Position numbers and translations under genes: made by a program. The notes below the pieces were generated by a model. It was not told the DNA's origin, made no database searches, and was given only the letters and a program-made list of their open reading frames with translations. From Rhodococcus opacus B4 (lineage in GTDB: Bacteria > Actinomycetota > Actinomycetes > Mycobacteriales > Mycobacteriaceae), in contig NC_012522.1 in assembly GCF_000010805.1 (NCBI RefSeq), positions 3,844,001 through 3,908,000 of the forward strand: a stretch of DNA of 64,000 nucleotides, read 5' to 3'. Positions 20,141 to 29,897 of this stretch are shown here, piece after piece (the first letter of the stretch is position 1; the number at the start of each line of letters is the position of its first letter).

Positions 20141-21759
20141 AGCGGAATGTTCCCATGCTTCTTGGGCGGGAGGGTGACCATTTTGCGTTCGAGCAGGCGC
20201 AGGGCGGCCACGATCTGTCCGCGGGTGTGGGACGGGGGGATGACGGCGTCGACGTAGCCGCGTTCGGCGGCGACGTACGGGTTGACGAGGGTGTCCTCGT
20301 ATTCCTGTTGCAGTTGCAGGCGCAGCGCGTCGACGTCGTCGCCGTTGCGGGCGGCCTCGAGCAGGCGTTTGCGGTAGACGAACCCGACGGCTCCGGAGGC
20401 GCCCATGACGGCGATCTGCGCGGTGGGCCAGGCCAGGTTGACGTCGGCGCCCATGTGCTTGGAGCCCATCACGTCGTAGGCGCCGCCGTAGGCCTTGCGG
20501 GTGATGACGGTGATCTTCCCGACCGTGGCCTCGCCGTAGGCGTAGAGCAGTTTCGCGCCGCGGCGGATGATGCCGTTGTATTCCTGGTCGGTGCCGGGCA
20601 GGAACCCGGGGACGTCGACCAGGGTGATGATGGGGACGTTGAACGCGTCGCAGGTGCGCACGAAGCGGGCGGCCTTTTCGGAGGCGTCGATGTCGAGGCA
20701 GCCGGCGAACACGGTGGGCTGGTTGGCGACGATGCCCACGGAGCGGCCGTCGACGCGGCCGAAGCCGACGACGATGTTGCCGGCGCGTTCGGCCTGGACC
20801 TCGAGGAATTCGTCGTCGTCGAGGATGCGGCGGATGACCTCGTGCATGTCGTAGGGCTGGTTCGCCGAGTCCGGGATGAGGGTGTCGAGTTCGAGGTCCT
20901 CGGCGGTGAGGGAGTCTTCGATGGACCCGGTGATCGGGTCGGTGGGCAGCATCCGGGGGGCGGCGGCCTGGTTGTTCGACGGGAGGTAGGACAGCAGGTC
21001 CTTGACGTAGTCGAGGGCGTCTTGTTCGCCGGAGGCGACGTAGTGGGCGACGCCGGACTTGACCATGTGGGTGTGGGCGCCGCCGAGGTCTTCCATGGTG
21101 ACGTCTTCGCCGGTGACGGTCTTGATCACGTCGGGGCCGGTGACGAACATCTGGGAGGTCTGGTCGACCATGACGACGAAGTCGGTCAGGGCGGGGGAGT
21201 AGACGTGGCCGCCGGCGGCGGGGCCCATGATCAGGGAGATCTGCGGGATGACCCCGGAGGCCTGGACGTTGCGGTGGAAGATTTCGCCGTACAAGCCGAG
21301 GGAGACGACGCCTTCCTGGATGCGGGCGCCGGCGCCTTCGTTGATGCCGATCAGCGGGCGGCCGGTCTTGATGGCCAGGTCCATGACCTTGACGATTTTT
21401 TCGCCGTAGATTTCACCGAGGGAGCCGCCGAAGACGGTGGCGTCCTGGGAGAACACGCACACGTCGCGGCCGTCGACGGTGCCGTAGCCGGTGACGACGC
21501 CGTCGCCGACGGGGCGGTTGTCGGCGAGGCCGAAGTTCACGCTGCGGTGGCGGGCGAGGGCGTCGAGTTCGACGAACGAGCCCTCGTCCAACAATGCGGT
21601 GATGCGTTCGCGGGCGGTGAGCTTGCCCTTGGCGTGGACCTTCTCCACCGCGGCCTCACCGCTCGGGTGCTGCGCCTCGGCCTGACGATTACGCAGGTCG
21701 GCGAGCTTTCCCGCCGTCGTGTGAATATCGGGCGTGACCGCCGAATCTGTGACTGTCAT
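20137..21759 (-). CDS. accD5: acyl-CoA (propionyl-type) carboxylase beta subunit
   Basis: A 540-residue carboxyltransferase with both crotonase-like halves. The N-terminal oxyanion loop is [14 protein letters not shown] with [16 protein letters not shown]. The C-terminal half has [19 protein letters not shown] and [20 protein letters not shown]. It transfers the carboxyl from biotin to acetyl- or propionyl-CoA. Close resemblance to AccD5 and the linked epsilon gene favour the propionyl class, but specificity rests on single residues that I cannot assign with confidence. It is first gene of the cluster, transcribed from the region 21760-21925. Confidence 0.9.
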   Translation of the reverse strand: MTVTDSAVTPDIHTTAGKLADLRNRQAEAQHPSGEAAVEKVHAKGKLTARERITALLDEGSFVELDALARHRSVNFGLADNRPVGDGVVTGYGTVDGRDVCVFSQDATVFGGSLGEIYGEKIVKVMDLAIKTGRPLIGINEGAGARIQEGVVSLGLYGEIFHRNVQASGVIPQISLIMGPAAGGHVYSPALTDFVVMVDQTSQMFVTGPDVIKTVTGEDVTMEDLGGAHTHMVKSGVAHYVASGEQDALDYVKDLLSYLPSNNQAAAPRMLPTDPITGSIEDSLTAEDLELDTLIPDSANQPYDMHEVIRRILDDDEFLEVQAERAGNIVVGFGRVDGRSVGIVANQPTVFAGCLDIDASEKAARFVRTCDAFNVPIITLVDVPGFLPGTDQEYNGIIRRGAKLLYAYGEATVGKITVITRKAYGGAYDVMGSKHMGADVNLAWPTAQIAVMGASGAVGFVYRKRLLEAARNGDDVDALRLQLQQEYEDTLVNPYVAAERGYVDAVIPPSHTRGQIVAALRLLERKMVTLPPKKHGNIPL

Positions 21760-21925
21760 CTATGACTGCTCTTCCCGTCGAGGCTGTCGGAACCAGTGCT
21801 GCACCCTGTGGGGTACGCGGTTCGTGGGATTACCCACCGGACGCCGCCACTTTAACGCATTACTTATCGATCGTTCACGTGCGCTGCGTCACTATTGGCC
21901 CATCGTGTGATGCGTCACGCTGGGA

Positions 21926-22315
21926 CTACTGCTCTTCGGTGCGGCCGTGGCGGCGCTCGTAGTCCTCGCGAGTGCGGTCTGCGCGGCGCTGCGCTTTCTC
22001 GCCCACGAGGTCCGGATCGAGGCCGTGGCTGAGCAGGCGATGCCGACGGTAGATGTTCATCAGCGCGACCGCAAAGTAGAGCAGCGGGAGCAGCAGCAGG
22101 GCCATCATCGCCAACGGAATCCAGATCGGACCGGGGATGAGGAGGAACAACGCCAGCACCGCGGCGACGGGCAGCATGAAACGGAGGACGTACCGCACCG
22201 AGGCGCCCGGCCCGACGAGGTCGTTGCGAACCCAGTCCTGCATCGAATCCGGCAGCGTCCGACCGAACAGATACCCGACATACTGACTGGGGCTGGGACG
22301 CTGCGAATCGGACAT
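21926..22315 (-). CDS. DUF5313 family membrane protein
   Basis: A 129-residue protein with the DUF5313 opening PSPSQYVGYLFGRTLPDSMQ and two or three membrane segments (MLPVAAVLALFLLIPGPIWI, MMALLLLPLLYFAVALMNIY). The C-terminus is charged. The family is confined to mycolic-acid actinobacteria as far as I know. Function unknown. It lies 166 bases upstream of accD5 on the same strand. Confidence 0.7.
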   Translation of the reverse strand: MSDSQRPSPSQYVGYLFGRTLPDSMQDWVRNDLVGPGASVRYVLRFMLPVAAVLALFLLIPGPIWIPLAMMALLLLPLLYFAVALMNIYRRHRLLSHGLDPDLVGEKAQRRADRTREDYERRHGRTEEQ

Positions 22316-22366
22316 GGGGTTCAGGATAGTGCCGACGAACAGCCGCGACCGTGCACCCCGGTCCCG

Positions 22367-23128
22367 CTACTGCCGCTCCGCATTCGCGACGATGACGTCC
22401 CGGACGTATTGCGCCAGACCGGGGGCGACGTCGTCGTAGTGCCGGCGGAAGCGGTCGTCGGCGAGGTACATCTCGGCGAGGTTCACCTGCATCGCGTGAT
22501 CGCAGTCGTAGAACCGTTCGATGCCGGCGCGGTGTTCCTCGGCCAGTGCGTTGGCCCGATCGGATCCGGGTTCGACACCATCGGCCATCGCCTGTGCGAG
22601 CGACGCCTCGAACGCGTCGCCCTCGGCCTTGATCCGCTTCCAGTCCTCCTTGCTCATCTTCGCGGACCGCTGCTGGGACTGCTTCCACGCGTCGGTGTCG
22701 CCCCAGCGCTCCTCGGCCTCGGCCGCATACTCCTCGCCCGGCCAGTTGTCGCCGAAGATTTCGTTCTGCTCTTCGGGGGTGAGTTGAATGCCCATGCTTT
22801 TCGCCTCCATCATCTTCTCCACGGCTGCAGCCATCTCGTGTAAGCGATCGATCCGTTCGCTCAGCAACGCGTGCTGTCGCCGTAGATGCGCAAGGGCATC
22901 GACGTCCGGGTCGTCGAGGAGGGCTGCGATCTCCTCGAGGGGGAAACCCAGTTCGCGGTACGTCAGTACGCGGTGCAGACGTTCGACGTCGGCGCCGGAG
23001 TAGCTGCGGTACCCACCGGGGGTGCGGTCGGACGGTGTCACCAGACCGATCTCGTCGTAGTGGTGCAGGGTGCGCACACTGACTCCGACCAGTCTGGCGA
23101 CGACGCCGACCGTGTGTTTCTCGCTCAC
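22367..23128 (-). CDS. MerR family regulator with TipAS antibiotic-recognition domain
   Basis: A 253-residue protein with an N-terminal MerR helix-turn-helix and wing (VGVVARLVGVSVRTLHHYDE and RTPGGYRSYSGADVERLHRV). A coiled coil spans residues about 80-115, and the C-terminal TipAS-like domain contains PEEQNEIFGDNWPGEEYAAEA and AEEHRAGIERFYDCDHAMQV. TipA proteins sense thiopeptide-type drugs and activate transcription. The Cys that binds thiostrepton in TipAL is not located with confidence. Targets are not visible nearby. Confidence 0.85.
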   Translation of the reverse strand: MSEKHTVGVVARLVGVSVRTLHHYDEIGLVTPSDRTPGGYRSYSGADVERLHRVLTYRELGFPLEEIAALLDDPDVDALAHLRRQHALLSERIDRLHEMAAAVEKMMEAKSMGIQLTPEEQNEIFGDNWPGEEYAAEAEERWGDTDAWKQSQQRSAKMSKEDWKRIKAEGDAFEASLAQAMADGVEPGSDRANALAEEHRAGIERFYDCDHAMQVNLAEMYLADDRFRRHYDDVAPGLAQYVRDVIVANAERQ

Positions 23129-23166
23129 CTCTCTACCGTGCAGCCTGACGTCGCGTGAGGGTCAAC

Positions 23167-25017
23167 TCAGGTGTAGAGGTTTTCGAGTTCGCCGGAGAAA
23201 TTGGTCATCACGACCTTGCGCTTGAGTTTCATGCTCGGGGTGATCTCGCCGTTCTCGACGGTGAGTTCCCGTTCGAGGATGCGGAACTTCTTGATCTGTT
23301 CCCACCGGTTCAGTCCGGCGTTGAGTTCCTCGACGTAGCCGCCGATCAGGTTGCGGGTCTCCTGGGCGTTGGCTATCTCGGCGAGAGACTTGCCGCCCAG
23401 GTCGTGATTCTTCGCCCATTCTCCGATCGATTCGGCGTCGAGGGAGATCAGGGCGACGCAGTACGACTTCCCTTCGCCGTCGACGATGAGTTCACCGACG
23501 TACGGGCAGATGCCCTTGAACGTGGCCGCCAGCGCGGACGGTGCGACGTATTTGCCGTTGGACGTCTTGAACATGTCCTTCTTGCGGTCGGTGATCCGCA
23601 GGTAGCCCTTGTCGTCGAGTTCGCCGACGTCGCCGGTGTGGAACCAGCCATCGTCGGTGAACGCTTCGGCTGTGGCTTCGGGGTTCTCGTGGTATCCGCT
23701 CATGACGCCCGGGCCCTTGATGAGGATTTCGCCGTCGTCGGCGATCCGGGTCTCGGTGCCCGGGATGGGCCAGCCGACGGTGCCGAACTGGTACGCCGAC
23801 GGGCGGTTGACGAACGAGGCGGCGCTGGTCTCGGACAGCCCGTACCCTTCGAGGACGACGATGCCGACGGCGTCGAACCATTGCGCGACATCACGATTGA
23901 GCGCCGCGGAGCCGGAGATGAAGAACTTGAGCCGACCGCCGAAGCGTTCGCGAATCGTGCTGTACACGAGCCGATCCGCGACGGCGTGCTGCACCGAGTC
24001 GAGCAGCGACGGGCCCTTGCCCGCCTGCTTGGCCTTCGATACCCGCAGCCCGACGCCGACGGCCCAGTCGAAGATCTTCTCCTTCGGGCCGCCCTCTTCC
24101 CGCACGGTGGAGACGATCCGCGCGTACGCCTTCTCGAAGATGCGGGGGGCCGCGCCCATGAACGTGGGTTTGACCACCGCGAGGTTCTCGACGATCTTGT
24201 CGACGCGACCGTCGACCGCCGTCGCGAAACCGATCTGCAGCGGCAGGGTGAGCAGGACCTTCCCGAACACGTGCGACAGCGGGAGCCACAGGTATTGCAG
24301 GTCGTCGGCGTCGAGGATGCCGGTGGCGTCGATCGCGGCGGCCTCGTACGTCCACGCCGAGTGCGACAGTCGCACACCTTTCGGCCTGCCGGTGGTGCCC
24401 GACGTGTAGATCAGGGTGGCGAGGTCGTCGGGGGCGATCGCCTCGATGCGGTCGTGCACCGCGTCGGGTGACTCGGCCAGCAGTTCCTCGCCGAGGTCGT
24501 GGAGCTGCTGGAACGTGATGACCCAGTCGTCGTCGCCGGCGGCGCCGTCGATGAGGACGACCTTCTCGACGTCGCCGAGTTCGCCGCGGTTCTCGCGCAG
24601 CTTGGCGAGTTGCGCGTCGTCCTCGGCGAAGACGACGCGGCTGCCGGAGTTCGCGACGATGTAGGCGACGTCGGAGGCCGTGCTGGTGGGATACACGGTG
24701 GTGGTGGCCGCGCCGGCGCACATCACGGCGAGGTCGGCGAGCACCCATTCGTAGCGGGTTGCGGAGGCCAGCGCCACCCGTTGCTCGGCCTGCACGCCGA
24801 GGACGATGAGGCCGGCCGCAAGGTTACGCACCCGGTCGCCCGCCTCGGACCACGTGACGCTCGACCACTGCTTCGGGTTCTGGGGGTCGACGAACCGGAA
24901 CGCTTCGCGCCCGGGTGAGTGCGCCACCCGATCCACGAACAGTGCGGCTACCGACGGAGCCCGATTCTCGATCTTGGAGCGGTCAATGACTTCGTCCGAT
25001 GCGCGCTGAGCTGCCAT
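23167..25017 (-). CDS. long-chain fatty-acid-CoA ligase (FadD15-like)
   Basis: A 616-residue AMP-forming acyl-CoA synthetase. Signature motifs: LIYTSGTTGRPKGVRLSH (P-loop), EGYGLSETSAASF, GWFHTGDVGELDDKGYLRIT and DRKKDMFKTSNGKYVAPS with the catalytic lysine. A C-terminal swivel domain ends KRKVVMTNFSGELENLYT. The layout matches FadD15-type ligases of mycolata, which activate long-chain fatty acids for storage or degradation. It lies 38 bases upstream of the TipA-type regulator on the same strand, but a functional link is not obvious. Confidence 0.9.
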   Translation of the reverse strand: MAAQRASDEVIDRSKIENRAPSVAALFVDRVAHSPGREAFRFVDPQNPKQWSSVTWSEAGDRVRNLAAGLIVLGVQAEQRVALASATRYEWVLADLAVMCAGAATTTVYPTSTASDVAYIVANSGSRVVFAEDDAQLAKLRENRGELGDVEKVVLIDGAAGDDDWVITFQQLHDLGEELLAESPDAVHDRIEAIAPDDLATLIYTSGTTGRPKGVRLSHSAWTYEAAAIDATGILDADDLQYLWLPLSHVFGKVLLTLPLQIGFATAVDGRVDKIVENLAVVKPTFMGAAPRIFEKAYARIVSTVREEGGPKEKIFDWAVGVGLRVSKAKQAGKGPSLLDSVQHAVADRLVYSTIRERFGGRLKFFISGSAALNRDVAQWFDAVGIVVLEGYGLSETSAASFVNRPSAYQFGTVGWPIPGTETRIADDGEILIKGPGVMSGYHENPEATAEAFTDDGWFHTGDVGELDDKGYLRITDRKKDMFKTSNGKYVAPSALAATFKGICPYVGELIVDGEGKSYCVALISLDAESIGEWAKNHDLGGKSLAEIANAQETRNLIGGYVEELNAGLNRWEQIKKFRILERELTVENGEITPSMKLKRKVVMTNFSGELENLYT

Positions 25018-25067
25018 GTACCGATCTTAGGAACCGGGGCCGCTCCGGGGAGTGGTTTCGGCGCAGG

Positions 25068-26378
25068 TCAACCGATCCCGGACGCCACCGTGCGGGGTTT
25101 CGCGACGATGGCCAGAGACATCACGGCCGCGATCGCGCACAGCCCGCCCGCGACGTAGAAGGCGGCGTCGTAGCCGCCGAACTGGTCGCGTACCAGTCCC
25201 GCGAGGAACGCCACGAGCCCGGCGCCGATCTGGTGGGACGCCAGCACCCAGCCGAACACGATGGGGGCGTCGCCGCCGAAGTGTTGGCGGCACGGCGCGA
25301 CGGTCGGAGGGACGGTCGCCACCCAGTCGAGGCCGTAGAAGATGACGAACGCGATCATCGGCGGGTGCACGGTGTTCGCGAACAGGATCGGCAGCAGCAT
25401 CAGCGAGATCCCGCGCAGCACGTAGTAGATGCCGAGGAGCTTGCGGGAATCGAACCGGTCGGTGAACCATCCGGACGCGATGGTGCCGATCACGTCGAAG
25501 ATCCCGATCACCGCCAGCAGGGTCGCCGCCGCCGTCACGGGCATGCCGTGGTCGTGTGCGGCCGGCACGAAGTGGGTCCCGACGAGTCCGTTGGTACTCG
25601 CCCCGCAGATGGCGAACGTGCCGGCCAGCAGCCAGAACACCCGGGTCCGCGCCGCCGACAGCAGCACCGCGACGGCCCGGCCCGCGGCGCCGCCACGCCC
25701 GGTCGGCGCGGGTGGTGCCGCGACGTAGTCGGGTCCGGCGCCGTACGGGACCGTCCCGACGTCCGACGGGCGGTTGCGCAGGAACACGAGGACCAGCGGC
25801 ACGACGGCGAGGGCGGCGAACGACACGGTCAGTGCCACGGTCTGCCAGTCGTAGTGCTCGGCAACCATGGCGAGGATCGGCAGGAACACCAGCTGTCCGG
25901 CGGCGCTGCCCGCGGTGAGGATTCCGGTGACGAGGCCGCGGCGTGCGACGAACCAGCGGTCGACGACCGTCGCCACGAACGCGAGCGCCATGGACCCGGT
26001 GCCCAGCCCGACGAGAACGCCCCACAGCAGCACCAGTTGCCAGGTGGCCGTCATGAAGACGGTGAGTCCGCTGCCGGCGGACACCAGCACCAGCGCCGCG
26101 GTCACCACCCGCCGCATCCCGAAGCGTTCCATCAGCGCCGCCGCGAACGGCGACGTCAATCCGTACAGCACCAGGTTGATGGACACGGCCGACGAAATGC
26201 TCGCCCGTGACCAGCCGAAGTCCTCGTGCAGGGGGTCGATCAGGATCGAGGGCGCCGCCCGGAAACTGGCGGCGCCCACGAGGGCGAGGAACGCGACGGC
26301 CGCCACCAGCCAGGCGTAGTGCAGGCGGGGTGGGGCCGCTTGGGCAGCAGGCGCCGGGGGCGCGATGTCGGACGTCAC
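25068..26378 (-). CDS. MFS transporter
   Basis: A 436-residue major facilitator with about 12 hydrophobic segments. The loop 2-3 motif sits at AAALMERFGMRRV, and the central loop is charged (FLRNRPSDVGTVPYGAG). Its composition is like oxalate:formate or monocarboxylate-type carriers (HYAWLVAAVAFLALVGAASF at helix 1). The GTG start at 26378 is chosen because upstream codons of the longer frame are out of character (Arg-rich). Substrate unknown. It is the last gene of the core region. Confidence 0.75.
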   Translation of the reverse strand: MTSDIAPPAPAAQAAPPRLHYAWLVAAVAFLALVGAASFRAAPSILIDPLHEDFGWSRASISSAVSINLVLYGLTSPFAAALMERFGMRRVVTAALVLVSAGSGLTVFMTATWQLVLLWGVLVGLGTGSMALAFVATVVDRWFVARRGLVTGILTAGSAAGQLVFLPILAMVAEHYDWQTVALTVSFAALAVVPLVLVFLRNRPSDVGTVPYGAGPDYVAAPPAPTGRGGAAGRAVAVLLSAARTRVFWLLAGTFAICGASTNGLVGTHFVPAAHDHGMPVTAAATLLAVIGIFDVIGTIASGWFTDRFDSRKLLGIYYVLRGISLMLLPILFANTVHPPMIAFVIFYGLDWVATVPPTVAPCRQHFGGDAPIVFGWVLASHQIGAGLVAFLAGLVRDQFGGYDAAFYVAGGLCAIAAVMSLAIVAKPRTVASGIG

Positions 26379-26834
26379 GACGGTAAGTCTGCGGGACCGC
26401 ACCCCGCCAGAACAGTTGCCGGAATGACAACATGCGAAAGAATCTGGCCAAGGTCGGCGACAGGGGCGGTTCCCCGCCGAGGCGGCGGGTGAGTACCTCT
26501 GCACCGGGGGTGCGGTGAGTCGGCGTCCGCTGCCGCGTTCTCGTCGTCTGCGACGAAGTCGGATGACCGCAACAACTGCCGGGTCCCCAGAACCGTGGCG
26601 GAATCTCACGCCCGGTTTCATTCGGGTCAACGGATGGCTGATGACCGATGCTCGGCGTGATCCAGGTCGTTCGGGTGTCCCGATTGGCGCCCCGAAAGCA
26701 GAATCATCACCGGACGGGTCTATCGGGAACCCTCCAGCTCAGGGAGTCTCGGTCAGCGCCCCGTTTCCGGAACGGTGCCGGTAAGCGTTCCCCCTCCGGG
26801 ACCGCCCAGCAACGCGTGGGATTCGGGCCCAGAG
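26379..26834. other. gene-free boundary between core and accessory region
   Basis: These 456 bases hold no convincing gene, RNA or attachment site. The short GC-rich inverted repeat CCCGCC/GGCGGG near 26475-26492 may terminate or regulate the MFS gene. Beyond this point gene style, spacing and base composition change. Confidence 0.4.
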
Positions 26835-27311
26835 TTAGTTGCAAAGGTCTCCAATGGTGCACATGACCGTCCCATCGCCGTGATTGACCCAGACCGCGCG
26901 TCCGTCCCGAACTTCTGGTTTCAGCAAGCGGAGAGGGCTGCTACTCACGAGAGGCCAAAATGTGTGCTCATACCCCGTGAGCCAGTCTTGAGCCGCTTCA
27001 GCAATCCTTGCCGTGAGGGTGACGAGACCCACGTCCGCCGGCGTTCCGAAACCGTGACTTCCTCCGTGTTCGGTCCTGAGCTCGATTGTCCAGCCTCCGT
27101 AGACGTCGGTCTCGTCGACTACGAGCCAGCTCATCTCACCGAGCCGCCTCAGTTCGTCGTAGCAGCGAGTATCACGGCCCACGGCGTGACATGCCTCCAC
27201 GAAGTGAGAAGGTGCTCCAATACCGTCGCTTTCGACGCCCCAGAGTTTCAAGTTCCATGACGGTGTCTCCAATGGATGCAGGGGCGGTCGTCGCGATTCC
27301 TTGGAAGCCAT
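26835..27311 (-). CDS. hypothetical protein, orphan accessory gene
   Basis: A 158-residue protein I do not recognise. It is rich in Trp and acidic residues (MSWLVVDETDVYGGWTIELR, AEAAQDWLTGYEHTFWPLVS), without signal peptide or membrane helix. Composition is like small immunity-type proteins. The start may be the TTG about 12 codons in rather than the ATG at 27311. Its promoter side faces an E repeat at 27399. Confidence 0.45.
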   Translation of the reverse strand: MASKESRRPPLHPLETPSWNLKLWGVESDGIGAPSHFVEACHAVGRDTRCYDELRRLGEMSWLVVDETDVYGGWTIELRTEHGGSHGFGTPADVGLVTLTARIAEAAQDWLTGYEHTFWPLVSSSPLRLLKPEVRDGRAVWVNHGDGTVMCTIGDLCN

Positions 27312-27398
27312 CCTTCACCTTCTCAACCGGGTCTTGACCGGTCAATAGCACCGCCTTCACGTCGGCGCCTGCCCCGGGATCTTCGATGACCGGCACCT

Positions 27399-27475
27399 GA
27401 TCCCGTTCCGGGACGAGCATCGACGGCGGACGGACATGTGCTCGGCGCCGATCTCGTCTCGCTGGTGGTCGCCAT
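27399..27475 (+). repeat. E element (E-prime subtype)
   Basis: It starts GATCCCGTTCCGGGACGAGC and ends near TCTCGCTGGTGGTC. A second copy is at 62369 and an inverted third copy at 57519-57590. The end parts CGGGACGAG and CTCGTCTCG are complementary, so a single strand can fold. Confidence 0.75.
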
Positions 27476-27556
27476 TTGGGATTCCGAAAAGTCGTTCGTC
27501 GTGCATGGAACGGTGTGGCATCGTCAGCTCCAGGAGCGAATGGAGGTCCTGCTCAG

Positions 27557-28102
27557 ATGCGATACACCCGAGACTTCGGCTCTCCCTTGCCTCCGGCGTG
27601 GACCGACCTTCCCAACCGTGATCGTTATTGGACTGAATTCGAGGAAAGGTTCGGGTTTCGACCGGGCATGAAACCCGAATCATGGCCGGCGATCGCCGAG
27701 CCGACGCCATCAGTGACCTTCGATCTCACCAACACCGCCGGCACCGAGGCTTCCTGGCGGGCGCGGTTCGATGCGGTCAACGCAGAGGCGCTGCGGTGCT
27801 TCGTTGCCGAGTTCGCCGACGATCCGAGGTTTGTCGTTCTCGACTGGCAACATCCCGGGTACTGGTTCGACGCCGCGGAGCACTGCGCTGCTGAGGACTC
27901 AGAGTGGCGTGTGCCCGTCTATCCAAACGGCGACTACTACATTTTCCTGCGAGAAGACTTCTCGGGCGGCACCTTCGGCCATCCCTGGGAGCCCACGCTG
28001 TGCGTGTTTGGTGAACGACTCGTCAACACTCTTGGTCGCACCTTGGCGACTTGGCTTCCCCGCAAGCGTGTCAATGGCCAGCCGTACGACTTAGACGGAT
28101 AA
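27557..28102 (+). CDS. DUF2716-like protein (copy 1)
   Basis: A 181-residue soluble protein. DUF2716-type features are RYWTEFEERFGFRPGMKPES, an IAEPTPSVTFDL strand and the C-terminal PNGDYYIFLREDF then GTFGHPWEPTLCVFGE. Function of the family is unknown to me; in other actinobacteria such genes sit among immunity-like orphans. ATG 27557 is chosen because the homologous start MRYTRDFGSPLPPAW follows it. A near-identical copy is at 62527-63072. It lies inside a cassette bounded by P/E repeats. Confidence 0.7.
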   Translation: MRYTRDFGSPLPPAWTDLPNRDRYWTEFEERFGFRPGMKPESWPAIAEPTPSVTFDLTNTAGTEASWRARFDAVNAEALRCFVAEFADDPRFVVLDWQHPGYWFDAAEHCAAEDSEWRVPVYPNGDYYIFLREDFSGGTFGHPWEPTLCVFGERLVNTLGRTLATWLPRKRVNGQPYDLDG

Positions 28103-28143
28103 CCGGACTGTCCTCGATCGGGTAACTGTCGCGACCGGTCATC

Positions 28144-28590
28144 GATCGGTGACCGGTCCTCTGCGCTCCTTGCGGTCAGCGATCGCCGACAACCGAGGAA
28201 CTGGGGGCCCTCCCCAGTGAGAGAATCCAGACATACGCCGAATAATCACGGTCAGTGCGGGTATCGGCCTCCTCTGCGGGCTATTGGCCGCTGGATTGTT
28301 CCTGTGGTGGCTCTCGCTTCCCGTGACGTTGTACACCGCTGGCTATACCCCTCTAGGCGAGGGCACTGTCGGCACCATGGAGGCCTCTGAAACAGCCCCG
28401 TTCCTCATCGGCATGGTGGTCGGTGGTGCCGTGCTCGGCGGACTCGTGGGCGCTGCCGGTGCCGCGTTCGGATGGCGACTCGGACGTCACCGTCAGGTTT
28501 GACGCCAAATTCCGGCCAGTACGCGGAACCAGCGGGGACGGAGCTCCGCCGCGACAGTGCGCCAGCCGACGACGCTTCCGCAAGCGGATC
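28144..28590. repeat. 447-bp cassette duplication, copy 1 (with 33448-33894)
   Basis: It is repeated 5,304 bases downstream with very few differences. Both ends are GATC: the left one opens a P element, the right one is the GATC shared by an inverted E and a P. It encloses the 89-residue membrane protein gene, whose start codon is ATA in this copy. Confidence 0.9.
28233..28502 (+). pseudogene. small membrane protein gene with lost start codon
   Basis: It is identical over nearly its whole length to the intact gene at 33537-33806 (two membrane helices, GLLCGLLAAGLFLWWLSL and IGMVVGGAVLGGLVGAAGAA). Here the ATG is ATA at 28233. No alternative in-frame ATG or GTG lies upstream; a TTG at 28284 would remove part of the first helix. 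It is probably not expressed at normal level. Confidence 0.7.
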
Positions 28591-28607
28591 GTTGCCGGTC
28601 ACCGATC
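28519..28607 (-). repeat. inverted E element joined to P palindrome
   Basis: Read on the minus strand from 28590, E starts GATCCGCTTGCGGAAGCG. The same GATC (28587-28590) opens a one-base-short P palindrome (GATCGTTGCC then GGTCACCGATC region) to 28607. The unit lies between the decayed membrane gene and the 363-residue gene. Confidence 0.75.
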
Positions 28608-28615
28608 GCACGTGA

Positions 28616-29707
28616 TCAGGACGTACTGACGTCTGCGACGTGGGTGCGAAGTGCGGCGAGATGCGCGCGATGGGCTACTGCGGTGGTGACCAACCGCTCT
28701 ACCCGATCCTGAGGAAGGGGATGCAGGTACGCCTTTCCCGTGGGGCTGAAGGCGTAGCCATGCAGCATGCGCACGCCTCTCTCGACAGCCGGCCGCGAGC
28801 GCAGGAGTTCTTCCCTCGCCTTCGCTGTTTGCCGTAACGCCGCGCCGGCGGCACTGAGCCAGTCACGAGCCCGCACATCGGCAACGGTGTCGAGGAACTC
28901 CGGCCGGGCAAGGGCCTCGCCGATTTCCGCGGTGGGCCGGCCACCGAGGTCGGCGACGTCGATTGATGTGCCGGGTAGGTGGAGCAACTCGAACAGAATG
29001 TATGACTCCAACGCGGCGACCGCGTATACGGCGCGGCCCAGTGCAAACGTGTACTCGTCGTCGGCCCACTCGATCGGCTGGGCAGGCTGCGGCGCGGCGC
29101 GGGGTGCGGGCCACGTGATGCCCTTAAGGGCGGAGAGAAGATCCCGTTCGACCGCACCGCGGTTTGGGCGGAACTGCGGCCACTGGTACTGAACTCGGGC
29201 AGCGACGCGCATTGCGGCGATCTCGGGTTTGGCGAGGTTGTCCCAGTCGTGAATGTCCGGCCACGCCAGGTGGGTGGCGGCGAGGTAGGGGTGAACATAG
29301 CCGTCCCGGACTCGGGCCGCGATGACCCGGGTGTACAGGGTCAGCGCGTGTTCACGCTCGGTGGACGAGGGACCGCCGAGGGCGGTGAGGATGCCACGGA
29401 TCCGGTCGCCGGCGTTGTCGTCCGTCCACCCGGAGACCGCGGCCTCGAGCACAGGTCTGATAGCGGCAGGAATGTGTTCGCGGAAGCCGTCGGGATCGTG
29501 GTCGAAGAGTTCGGCGAATCGCCGGAACGCGAGGAGCGCTCGTCGTTCGGTTGCTTCGCCGAGCGGCTGCATGCAGAGATCGTGGAGCATCGAGTCGAGG
29601 AAGTTGCGTGCTGTCGGGCACGGACGCCGGAGGGCGTCGGCTTCGGCGAAGGTGATGGAGCGGAGCAGCTTGTCGATCTGGTTGGCTTCGAAGTCGTCTA
29701 CCGTCAT
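28616..29707 (-). CDS. hypothetical protein, mostly helical, orphan
   Basis: A 363-residue protein not recognised. It appears all-helical with Arg/Ala-rich helices (LLRSITFAEADALRRP, AEIGEALARPEFLDTVADVR), no signal peptide and no clear catalytic motif. Repeated Trp-Pro-containing segments (LAWPDIHDWDN, QYQWPQFRPN) stand out. Coding bias is good. The stop lies 9 bases from a P palindrome at 28587-28607. Confidence 0.6.
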   Translation of the reverse strand: MTVDDFEANQIDKLLRSITFAEADALRRPCPTARNFLDSMLHDLCMQPLGEATERRALLAFRRFAELFDHDPDGFREHIPAAIRPVLEAAVSGWTDDNAGDRIRGILTALGGPSSTEREHALTLYTRVIAARVRDGYVHPYLAATHLAWPDIHDWDNLAKPEIAAMRVAARVQYQWPQFRPNRGAVERDLLSALKGITWPAPRAAPQPAQPIEWADDEYTFALGRAVYAVAALESYILFELLHLPGTSIDVADLGGRPTAEIGEALARPEFLDTVADVRARDWLSAAGAALRQTAKAREELLRSRPAVERGVRMLHGYAFSPTGKAYLHPLPQDRVERLVTTAVAHRAHLAALRTHVADVSTS

Positions 29708-29897
29708 GTCGATCCCGATGCACTAGGGGAATCCGCAGAACGAAGCCTGCGGGCATCGGGTCACCGTGCAGACGAGACTACAACCCGGAGGGCGGCCATC
29801 CGTAGGGGTGGTGGCTTGCGGACCGGTGAGGGCCCTTGAAAGACGCTGGCCGAGGACGAGCCGTGGGCGGTAGTTCTATGGTGAGTCGGTGGACCAC

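Larger units (their letters stand above)
27399..28158. repeat. 760-bp cassette duplication, copy 1 (with 62369-63128)
   Basis: This segment is repeated almost unchanged 34,970 bases downstream. It begins exactly at a GATC where a decayed P palindrome meets an E element, contains the DUF2716 gene, and ends inside a P palindrome. Only a few substitutions separate the copies (for example codons at 28090-28095). Confidence 0.9.
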
